Assembly (NCBI GenBank): GCA_947179155.2
Contig: OX359270.1
Span: 17,767,556-17,831,555 of the forward strand
Reading direction: 5' to 3'
Source of the DNA: Hedera helix
Taxonomy: Eukaryota; Streptophyta; Magnoliopsida; Apiales; Araliaceae
DNA length: 64,000 nt
Shown here: positions 9,969 through 19,504 of the stretch, piece after piece
Numbering within the stretch: position 1 is the first letter of the stretch
Layout of the letters: every line of letters begins with the position of its first letter
Notes under the pieces: model-generated
Told to the model about the DNA's origin: nothing
Databases searched by the model: none
What the model saw: only the letters and a program-made list of their open reading frames with translations
Position numbers and translations under genes: made by a program

Positions 9969-12386
9969 TCATGTCTCCCCCTTAGCTGAAGACTTCTGGC
10001 ACAAGTCTTCTTCTGGCTCCCCCTCAGTTCTTGCTTTTAAGGCTTTATCTCCTTGTCCTCTTTTCTGCTTCTTCTTGCTCTTTTCCTTTAGCTTCATTCG
10101 TCTCTGCTTGATCCTCTTTCTCTTTTTCTCCCCCTTTTTGTCATCAATTTTCTGGGAGAGCTGCTGGATATTTACCATGAGCTGCTCGATCAGGTAGGAT
10201 GTGTTTCCAACTTCAATCTTAATATCCTGCTGAGTAAGCTCTATAGTCTGAGACAAAGATTGATTTAAATTTTCTATTTTCTCATAAAGAGATACAATAG
10301 ATTCTTCATTGTTCTTCCAAAGTTTCAGGATTTCTTTCTGTTGATTTTCTAAGGACTTCTGATATGTCTGATCTTGTTGAAAGAGCTTGAGAGATATGTC
10401 TAAAAAGGATGCTTGCATTTCCTTGTGGAATTCTTCTGCTCCAGAGATAGCCTTTGCTGCAGTAGAAGTCTTAAAGATGTTTTCAAAAGTAGTGATTGTA
10501 TCAAATAAATCATTGTCCGATGAAGAAGGAACATCAGAGGGTATATTAGTGGGAATACTTGACAAAGACTGATTTGTTGCATTTGTAGAGTCAGGATGTT
10601 TTACGACCATTGACTCCACGAGTCTATTTTTCTTCTGACCTTCATCTTGACTTACCAACAGTAAATAAGGAATGAATATATTTTCTGCATGGCGATAGAC
10701 TTTGAAATGTTGACAATGTTTGATCAGCAGATTTGGAAAGGATTGAACTCTCGGGAAGTTTTGAGAAACCAACTTTAGATTGGGAAAGTATGAATAACAC
10801 CAACTGATGAAGCTCGTATCTCTGAAATAGATAGTTTTTAACCAGGGCATCCAAGGGTAGAACCTTCTTAACTCCTGACCCTTATGGTCATATAAAACTG
10901 TAGATCGATCGAACTCAATGTCTTGAAACTTGCTCAGTAAATCTTTCATGGTTATTGAAGCTACTCTGATTTGACCATTGCCGTGATCAATCCATTTGTT
11001 TGGCAACATAGCCCCTTGCTTTTCAACTGCTTCTAGTATAATCCTCTTTCGAATACTTGATGATGAGGCTACTGGAACATGATGATTAAGACTTTTTGAC
11101 TCAGCATTTTCAGAACTCGAGTCTTTTTGAGCTTTATCTTCGAATGTTGTTTCCTTTCCTTTCCATTTGTCAGAGTCTTTAGCTTTAGAAACTGATTCCT
11201 TTGAAGTTTTGACTGGTTCAACAACCGTTTCTTCTAACTGTTCTTTATTTCTCAATGTTTCACTCACATCTTCTTCTCTTAATTCAGCAATTGTTTCTTC
11301 AGTAAACATTTCTTTACTTCCAAATTTTGACTCACTTGAAGTCATATCTTCTTCAACAGGTACCTCCTCACTTTCATCACTGAGATCAATGAAGTTAGGT
11401 GAAACACCTCCTACATTTTTATTCCTTGGGAATTTCATCATTTGTTGAAGACGAGCGCTTTGTCTTTTTGCTGGCTTGATCTTCTCAGCTTTCAACTTCT
11501 TGAGGGATGATTTTGGTGGAATGAATCCAAATGATAGAGACTCATCAGATGAATCATCTTTACTTGAACATGCTTTCCTTTTTCCTTTGCTTTCCTTTGA
11601 ATCTTTCTTGTTGCTGCTAGTCATCCTTAACCTCTTATTTTTTATGGGATTCTTCTTCCAGTTGTCAAACAGTTTAGGAGACAAAACCTTGTGGACATTC
11701 AAAGCCTCTCCCTCATCATCCCTAATCTTATTTTGCAGTTTCCGCTTTAGGATGATGCTCAAGAATCTTCCATAGAATACTTTTGAGATTGGCTTCCCTG
11801 GAGCCTTTATTTTCTCAACTTCCTTGACTAACCAGTCATATAGTATCGCACTAAAGTTTATGTTCTTCTTCATGACAATGGTAGACATGATTCTTAGTTG
11901 AGGATCACTTACCGTGTCATGAGCGGTGTCTTTGCATAAGATACATTTGCCTACTATCTCCGCCAGGAACTCGAACTCTTTTGGAAACTCCTTTTTCTTC
12001 ATACCTTTGAGTTGTGGATTCTTCACATACCTTATCAACCTCATTCCTTCAACTGTATCTATTCTTTCGAGAGATGATGAATCTTCAATGGTGATTCCCA
12101 GACATTTGTTGATTTTGGTATCATCTATCTTGAGTTTTTCTCCTTTAACTTTTGAAACCAACTCATCATCGTTTACTACTGCGTTCTGATAGAACTCTTT
12201 TACCAGAACAGAGTAGACCTTGGTGTTTGCCCCCAAACATTCTGAGAACCCAGCTTCCTGCACTATTGTAAGAATATCCTTGAATTTCTTTTTAGAAGAC
12301 TCAAACTTATCAAAGCCGAGTTGGATGCCGGAAACAACTTGACAGTTTTCCATAACAATGATTTTGTAAATTGGGTGTTTGGTCAA
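9969..12386 (-). CDS. Sirevirus envelope-like ORF, 805 aa, intact
   Basis: An unbroken 805-codon frame placed between the element interior and the 3' LTR, where SIRE1-type elements carry their third ORF. Residues about 60-220 hold a globular region with KEFYQN, KVKGEKLKID and INKCLGI, resembling the EFY...V.G.....IN..LG pattern of the putative plant transposon protein / envelope-like family. Residues about 250-450 are Ser-, Lys- and Glu-rich and probably disordered. Residues about 600-620 begin a Ser/Thr-rich linker; about 650-745 are Gln/Leu-rich and look coiled-coil; the tail is strongly basic (KKGEKKRKRIKQRR). I see no signal peptide and no convincing membrane segment, so an envelope role is only a family label; the function is unknown. 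Its last codons overlap a polypurine tract. A downstream ATG at codon 12 is an alternative start. Confidence 0.75.
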   Translation of the reverse strand: MTKHPIYKIIVMENCQVVSGIQLGFDKFESSKKKFKDILTIVQEAGFSECLGANTKVYSVLVKEFYQNAVVNDDELVSKVKGEKLKIDDTKINKCLGITIEDSSSLERIDTVEGMRLIRYVKNPQLKGMKKKEFPKEFEFLAEIVGKCILCKDTAHDTVSDPQLRIMSTIVMKKNINFSAILYDWLVKEVEKIKAPGKPISKVFYGRFLSIILKRKLQNKIRDDEGEALNVHKVLSPKLFDNWKKNPIKNKRLRMTSSNKKDSKESKGKRKACSSKDDSSDESLSFGFIPPKSSLKKLKAEKIKPAKRQSARLQQMMKFPRNKNVGGVSPNFIDLSDESEEVPVEEDMTSSESKFGSKEMFTEETIAELREEDVSETLRNKEQLEETVVEPVKTSKESVSKAKDSDKWKGKETTFEDKAQKDSSSENAESKSLNHHVPVASSSSIRKRIILEAVEKQGAMLPNKWIDHGNGQIRVASITMKDLLSKFQDIEFDRSTVLYDHKGQELRRFYPWMPWLKTIYFRDTSFISWCYSYFPNLKLVSQNFPRVQSFPNLLIKHCQHFKVYRHAENIFIPYLLLVSQDEGQKKNRLVESMVVKHPDSTNATNQSLSSIPTNIPSDVPSSSDNDLFDTITTFENIFKTSTAAKAISGAEEFHKEMQASFLDISLKLFQQDQTYQKSLENQQKEILKLWKNNEESIVSLYEKIENLNQSLSQTIELTQQDIKIEVGNTSYLIEQLMVNIQQLSQKIDDKKGEKKRKRIKQRRMKLKEKSKKKQKRGQGDKALKARTEGEPEEDLCQKSSAKGET

Positions 12387-13507
12387 ATGAAGGTTTCAGT
12401 GAGTAACTGGGGTGTGATCGAGATGTATATAGATTTCTGGTATCTTTTGTGTTTAGGGTTTGAAGAGTTTCTGGGTTTCAACAATGGTTTTGGTACAGGA
12501 TGAGTTTGCACGGTTTTGAGAAATGAATACTGATAACTGATGGGAAAGGACAATCGTCAATTTGAATTTTTTTTTCTTATATCAGTTCCCTCGTAAGTTT
12601 GTAGAAGACACGTGTCGGATATTTATTTGTAGGACGTGGTCTTCACTTTTGCATTTATCATAACTGATGCATAACTAACCCACTTGAGTTTGGAGAGCGT
12701 GAACATTACTTCCCTGTTTGACAGACACCTTGGTCAGTTCGTAGAGTGACTTGCTTTTCACTCTATGATTATCCTTAGAAAAGACTTTGGTCACTAGTGA
12801 TTTCTAATTATACAGAATGCTTGAGATTTCTTTACACAGTTCTCTTCTCCTGTTCAAATAGCAGGTGGATCATTCCTTGATGAATATCGACTTTGGTTGG
12901 AGAAAATTTCTTTTTCCTTTAACATCTGGAGCTCAGAAGGAATACAGATGATGTATCATTCAGTCTTTTAATAGAGTTAAGGAATCTCAGAGAGGGCATG
13001 CCTCTTAGTTTGAAACTTAGGGCTTGGTTTGTCTCTGAGGCGCTTTATCTGAGGAAAGACTGCTTTGGTATGGAAGATGGAATGTTAATCATTGTATGAC
13101 ATATACTGTGAGCAGGTAATTGGCTGTGATAAGTTCAAGGGAAGGGTGGTTTATGTGAAGTGTGATCGTAGACATATTATGTTCTACGATCTAGTTGTTG
13201 ATCATAGTGACTATAATTTGGAGCAATATGGCTGATCTGGTCATCAATCGTAGAGTTTAGAGACTCTACGATTTGGGGATGAAGGTTTAATGGGTTCTGA
13301 TGACTTCTTCACTTGTTTCTGATTATTGCTCCCCTATGGTCAATGCTTTCATCTCTGAGGTAGATGGTCTTCTAGTGAACATTCATTTTTGGTTCGTAGA
13401 GTACTTTCCTTTGTACTGTCTACTCTACGATTCTTTGACTGGTGCTGCGATCGTAGAGTTGGTTTGACCTTGTTAGACTTTTGCCCTGTGCATTGTTAAG
13501 CTTGATG
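12387..13507 (-). other. Non-coding Sirevirus interior upstream of the ORF
   Basis: No gag or pol homology seen. The stretch carries scattered copies of the LTR motif (GTTCGTAGAGT near 12736, TTCTACGATC near 13181, and a perfect hairpin at 13246-13273), so it resembles LTR regulatory DNA more than coding DNA. Confidence 0.5.
13246..13273. repeat. Perfect 11-bp inverted repeat of the Sirevirus motif
   Basis: AATCGTAGAGT and ACTCTACGATT are exact reverse complements separated by the six bases TTAGAG. Confidence 0.85.
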
Positions 13508-13512
13508 GAATG

Positions 13513-15488
13513 TGTTGGTTTGCAAAAATATGACATACATATAATCAAATTACATAAGCGCAACGGAAGCAATAAAAATCAGATTTTAAAATTTTTGTAC
13601 AAACCAATAACCCGAATCTTTATTATGCGACTATTATTAATTGAAGAAGGATAAAAGAATTTATACCTTTGTAGAACCAAACTTCCACGGGTACAAGTTC
13701 ATCTCCCTTTAATCCTTCACGTTCATCTTCATAATTCACCGATTAGATTCCCCGGATTAATGTTAGCTCCCCAAGTGTGAAGCCTCTAGAGGTGATCCAC
13801 CAAGAGATCTATGAATTAAAGAAGTGGATCTTAGTTTCTCCAAACCATTGGTGGCTAGCCCTAATTCTCTCTCTAACTCTTAGATCTAGAAAATTATGGA
13901 GTACTCTCACTAATCTAATGAAAGAGTGTGTAACCTTGATCTATGACAAGACTCCTCTTATTTATAGATCTAGTCAACCCTCCTAAACTATTTAGGATTA
14001 AGGTTTTAATTTAATTCCCAATTTAATTAGGAACTAAATTAATTAATTACAATTCATAAACCATTTAGGAACTTAATTATTTAATAATGAGAGTACTTCT
14101 TATTAATTAATTACTAAACCATTTAGTAACTTAATTAATTATTATAATTATAATTCCTAAACTATTTAGGAACTTAATTATTTAATAATAATATTACTAC
14201 TTATTAATTAATTCCTAAACCATTTAGGAACTAAATAATAATACTAGCAGTAATAATAATAATAAAAATAATAGTAATAATAATAATAATAAGACTCCTC
14301 TTATTAATTTATAATTAATATTTCTAAAATACTAAATTATAAATATTAAGCTATTTAATTTATTCTATCATCATAGTATAAATTAAATATACTTAATTTA
14401 TTATTACAATTATGCCATCAACTCCTAAAATAAATATTACTCTTTTGCGGTGTGACCCTTTAGGTTCTCCATATTAAACCGGTTGTATAATAAATAAATT
14501 AGAACAATTCTAATTCATTTATTACGAATTAACTCTTTAATTCAGAATAAATAATTATTCCACAATAAGGGTAAGTCCCCTTAGCGATTAGTCGACTTTC
14601 CAGATAATATAGATTTCAACATTTAATCGTAAAAGAACCTTTCAGCAAATAGTTACCGTACAATTCAATCCTTCTACCGTACAATGTCCCAATCAAATAT
14701 AAGACACGGAATTTCTGTCAAGTCTTATTTATTTGATTATATGCATTTTAATTCACAAATACACAACTCTAGTTAATGTAAATTAGAAACACCTTTCTAA
14801 TTCCATTCAACCCTGGCCATGGATTTCTGAGTTGTCACTTATTGAATCGCATATGACATTCTCTCCCTTTACTGGAAGTGGTAGATCCTTTGTTGATCAT
14901 TCACCTATCTCCATGTGAACCTTATTATACCCAAGCATATCCTTTGATATACCAATAGGTCTTAAGGAATATGTCAAAGTATAACTTAGTACACACAAGA
15001 TACTATGATGATCTCAAGTCCAAGGATCACTTGTATGACTATCACATATGGAACTCCTATTGACAGACAAGTAAAGCTCCATTAGGTGTTCCTTGAGCGA
15101 GTCACGTTCAGTGAACTTATTCTCTAATAAGCACCTACATACTTGTTTTAGTGTCTCTACACAAATGATTATGAGATCAATCATCCTCTTCATAAGAGCA
15201 AGCATAGTATGTACCAATCTATCCGGATCTACTAATCCCCTTTTTAGTGATCCAACGATTAGGAACAATTTTAGTTTTGAGCTATCTTGAATTTAGATCT
15301 CATTAGCATGATCCTCATCATGGTTCTAAAAGCATTGCTCGAAAACTATGGGTTTATCCATTTGATTAATTCAAGTAATTAATCATGAATAAAGAAATGC
15401 CTTGATACTTTTATTAATAAATGAACAAGATTACAAAGTTTATGCTTATCACATCAAATGTGATTGGCTTGAGGGCATATTACTTTCA
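13513..15488 (-). mobile_element. Copia solo LTR nested in the Sirevirus (1,976 bp)
   Basis: A lone LTR flanked by the perfect 5-bp duplication GAATG (13508-13512 and 15489-15493). In its own direction it starts TGAAAGTAATATGCCCTC and ends AAACCAACA. It matches, in reverse, the 3' LTR at 21805-23651, including a shared internal stretch with GATCATGCTAATGA-like words and a tract of repeated CCTAAATGG/CCATTTAGG. A (TAA)n run lies at about 14250-14292. No internal element sequence remains, as after LTR-LTR recombination. Confidence 0.85.
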
Positions 15489-15493
15489 GAATG

Positions 15494-16958
15494 TTGCTCC
15501 CCCATACTCGATACTGCCACCTTATGATTGGATTCTCCATCAATGAATTATAAAGTGTTCTCCTCAAATTTGGCTTTTTTAAAATCCCTTTTTCTGACAC
15601 TATGATCGTAGGCTTTACATTCTCAGCTTTCTATGATAGTAGAGTTGACTCGGACTTTGATGAGAACCTTGTCCTTGCATTTCTCTTTAATCTAGTTCCT
15701 CTTTGAGTGGTCTTTGGATCAGTCAAGACACCTGCAGGTTAAATTTTCTAACTTGGTACCCACACTTATTTGGGTCATGTGAGGTTAGTAATTTTAAGTA
15801 TCTAACATTATCATACTTTGAATTCTCAATGTGCATAGTAGTGAATTAATGATGTCAGTTATTTTATGCTATATGAGTATGTGTGTGAGAGGTTTAAGAT
15901 TGATAAACCATTTTCATGAAGTACTGAGTTTTTGAACTTTAGTGGAGTGATAATTAGTTCTATGTATTGTGCTTCAATGGCTCATAGAGTTGATCAGTCT
16001 CTACGATCCTTCAGAGTACAATAATAGATATAACCATACTCTACGATTTATCAAGAACTCAGATTATTGACAAATGAGTCGAAAGCAAAATTCGAAAGAA
16101 GATTAAGATAGGATAAATACCAATCATTGCTACCTCTTTGGATTTTGAGAAAAACAGACTGAATTTTGCTAATGATAATTCTTTGAGATTTCCTCAAACA
16201 TAGAGAAGGTTAAAATCAATCTCAAAACTAATTTTTCTTTATCAAATGAAAGAACTTTCACATGAGTACAAATAATATTTAATAAATGATATGACATAGT
16301 TTAACGAGAGTATTTTAGGAGGATAATGATTCCTTTACAGAATCCTGAGAAATGAGGATAAATAATATAAACAACTTGTCATGCAATACAATCTTTACAA
16401 TTGATAATTTCAGTACTTGGAGGAGATAGGATAAAATACCTCACTGTTGTCAATCACTTGACAAACAGTGGTTCTGATATTGATGAAGCATATAGCTGCT
16501 ATTGCAATGATTTGTAGTCCTTCCGGTTTTTATATGGGACACCATTAATTTCTTCATATAGCTGCATAAAATAGTTGAAAAGTCCATAGATTTAAGCGTT
16601 TTGACGGTTGATGATGGAGTGAATGTCCTAGTTCGTAGAGCTTCTCAAACACTTTTTGATTATGGATTCCTTTTTGAATGGAAAGATTCATAACTCTTGC
16701 TGCATCTGTGTTCTTCCTCCATTAATCTACTGATTTCCCTATGCTCAATTTGTCTGATGAAGATAATTCTTTTAAGCACATGGTTAAGCATGGATGGCCT
16801 TAGGCAGCTTATTCATTGGATTTCCTGCACAAACAATTTTCAACTTGTGAGCTTAAATTCATTTTGTCTTTCATACCCAATACCGAGATTTAGCACTAAT
16901 CTAATTTTGTGTCATGGATCAACTTAAAGCGTAGGCTTTAACATATTTGTGAGAACCT
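15494..16958 (-). other. Non-coding Sirevirus interior next to the 5' LTR
   Basis: This is where gag would begin, but I could not find a gag-like frame. It has copies of the CTCTACGAT motif near 15998-16006 and 16040. It may hold a badly decayed gag or none. Confidence 0.45.
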
Positions 16959-16970
16959 GCTCTGATACCA
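16959..16970 (-). other. Sirevirus primer binding site
   Basis: The minus strand reads TGGTATCAGAGC, complementary to initiator tRNA-Met, two bases inside the 5' LTR. Confidence 0.85.
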
Positions 16971-16972
16971 AT

Positions 16973-18943
16973 TGTTAGTTCTCGTGGACACAATAATGAT
17001 CTAGAAGGGGGGGGGGGGGGGGTGAATAGATCATTAAAATTATTTTATTTTTCTTTTATAACGAAAGTATATTAGTTATGAATGATGGGATCAATTCAAG
17101 CACAGCGGATTATACTTTAAAAAAAAAACCCTTAAAGATATATGAGTCATTTCAGAGTGTTAATCTACAGTATGGGTAATAGCAGATATAGCAGTTATTG
17201 TGAAAAATGAAAAAGACATAAAGTAAATGACACAAGAGATTTAAGTGGTTCGGAGACTGAACAACTCCTACTCCACTCTTCTACTTTGACAAGTAGGAAA
17301 TCCATTTAGGACACTCTTGCTCTCATCAAATCCAACAAACTTGGTTCCTTTAGTCACATTAAGACTAGGACACTCTTGCCCTCATCAAAGCCAGCAGCTT
17401 TGGGACTGTAGACTAAGCCAAGCAGACTTAGAATCTCTTGTACCCTTCGGTACTCAACAAGTCCAGCGGACTTGATTTCTTTAGTTCTCCATGCTGAGAC
17501 ACTATGACCCTCATTAAGTCAAATGGACTTGAGTTGTTTGTTTGTTGAGTTGTGCTGCTAAGTAGAACATTTGCTCTTCTCCATCTTTAGGTACTTAGCA
17601 GCTTCTTGTGATCAACCTTTGAGTGCTGCTGATATTTTGTCGTTGATGTTCTTCTTCTTTCTGTATTCAGCAACTACCCATGATCACCCGAAATGTACTG
17701 CTGAGTTCTTTCGATAAGCTTTTTGCTCAGCAGTTGTGTTGAACACTTAGCTTGTGTTTCACACAGAATTTCATTCTGTACTTCTCTTTTCTCAAAGTGT
17801 TCTTGGCTTCTTTGATCCTTCGATTCTTAGCTCATATTCCAGCCCTACGAACTTCAGTTGCATTCTCTGCTTGTATAATCAAAGGTTGTTTACAACATGT
17901 AGCATTTGAAAATCTTCAGCTCGATTGCTTGAACGTTGTACTTCTGAGCTTGCTTTATCATTCTACGACTTAGCTTTGCAATTTTTCGATCGGACTTGTG
18001 GTGTAAGTCGTAGTGCAATCGTAGAGTTATGTTTTGAACTACTCTACGATCTCAGTTAAGGCTAGATGCTATAGATGTACGAGATCTTCGTTCAGTTTGT
18101 TTGATAGCTCAAGGACAACCTTCTGAATAATCCTTATGAAAATTGTTGTCATGATTCTGAAAACTTATGTAGAGATTGCTCTTTGACTCTGCTTGGTTCG
18201 TAGACAAGATTAAGAGAATCGTAGAGTGACTGTCTATAAGGACTCTACGATCCCGAGAGTTAGCCCTACAATGCTGAGACAACTCTACGATCTGCCGAGA
18301 GGACTCTTTGATTATCTGAGCCTTATTCTGCGTTTACCTGGCAGACTCTACGATCTTCCTAGAAGACTCTACGATCTTCCTTTGAGTGATTTCGTAAGAC
18401 TTCTATCTGAATGACTCTTCACTTCTCAATCAGTCTTTGCTGATGGAGTTGGTGCTTGGATCTTCTGTTTGCTTGCCGGTCATTCAGGGTTTTCATACTG
18501 ATGATCTTTAAGTAGACACTCTATGATTCTGCTTTGGAAATGTGAGCGTATGACTGGCTATGCTGATGGCTTGCAGACTCTACGATCGTGAGTGTAGTCT
18601 ACGATTCTTGCTTTAACTCTCTTGCCAGACTGTTGTTCTTTTCGGTCGATTAAGCCTATCTATTACAATTTAAGATCAACCTAACAAGTTTTATCTTTCT
18701 ATACATAGTCCTTGTACATAGTGATCTTTTGAAGGACTGTACAATGCTATTAACTCATATGAGATCAACTTAACAAATTTGACCTTGTCAATCTAAGTCC
18801 TTAGAACATAATGTCTATTAACTATTAAGGACTTTACATCTTTCATTAATGCAGACATAATTACACATTGGTTCATTTATCTTTTAAAACACATCATCAA
18901 ATCTTATAATAGAGAAATAACATTCACATGCATATTCCAAATA
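16973..18943 (-). repeat. 5' LTR of the Sirevirus (1,971 bp, internally deleted)
   Basis: It aligns with 6737-9719 end to end except for a deletion of about 1,007 bp, joined at about 17847 within CCCTACGAAC, a smaller loss near 17307 and an extra GATCTTCCTAGAAGACTCTAC-like segment near 18355. The rest differs at only a few sites per hundred bases by eye, so the insertion is fairly young. Confidence 0.85.
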
Positions 18944-18948
18944 GAATT

Positions 18949-19503
18949 CAATAAATACAAGTAATAATTATCATGAATAAAAATGAATTAACTTTCTGAG
19001 ACTTCAATAATATACAATAATTGTGAAAGAATAAAATATAGGAAACAATTTTCAATAAAATAATTTTAGAATATTTACTGTTGAGTGGTCACTATGGACT
19101 ATGAACTCTTACCAAGGTATAACAGTGATTTAATTGAGAGAACCTTCAGAGGTTTAACAATCACAAAGACTGTAAACACTCAAAACATATACTTAAGGGG
19201 ATCAACCTATTGTAGCCTATGTATATGCATAACATTTAGGTGTTAGTGCGCAAAATTGATTTTTCAACATAAAATACCACTTTATAAGTGTTGTTCTACT
19301 CAGTCTTATCATAAGAGTCTGCACCAACAATTTGGTTTGGATAAGCTTTCAAGAATATTCAATTCAATAAATTTATAACATTCAATGTCTAGCCGAGACA
19401 ATTGACATAGACATACTTCTTAAACAGTTCATAAATAATAGAATTTTAAAACTTCATAGTTCAAATATAGAACAAGTCTTTCGAATGCACACAAGTGTGA
19501 ATA
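18949..19503 (-). repeat. Gypsy-type LTR remnant, upstream part, split by the Sirevirus
   Basis: On the minus strand it follows 29980-30420 of the LTR at 24019-30786: shared words include TAAATGTTATGCATAT, TTGATCCCCT, and GGTGCAGACTCTTATGAT-like sequence. It is the partner of 6380-6731. Confidence 0.55.
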
Positions 19504-19504
19504 A

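Larger units (their letters stand above)
6732..18948 (-). mobile_element. Non-autonomous Sirevirus (Ty1/copia) with an envelope-like ORF and no gag-pol
   Basis: A complete minus-strand element bounded by a perfect 5-bp target duplication GAATT (6732-6736 and 18944-18948). In its own direction it has a 5' LTR (18943-16973), primer site (16970-16959), about 1.5 kb of non-coding interior, a nested copia solo LTR, about 1.1 kb more non-coding interior, an intact 805-codon ORF, several GGGGGAG polypurine tracts and a 3' LTR (9719-6737). Repeated polypurine tracts and an extra ORF downstream of pol are known Sirevirus hallmarks. No gag, protease, integrase or RT could be found in the roughly 2.6 kb where they should sit, so mobility would need helper proteins. 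Confidence 0.8.

Noticed and set aside
11167..11775. Two plus-strand frames opposite the 805-codon ORF
   Set aside because: They mirror the Ser/Lys-rich coding region of the real ORF on the other strand.
9969..12386. 805-codon ORF as a host gene
   Set aside because: It lies at the expected place inside a retroelement with target duplication and overlaps the polypurine tracts, so it belongs to the element.
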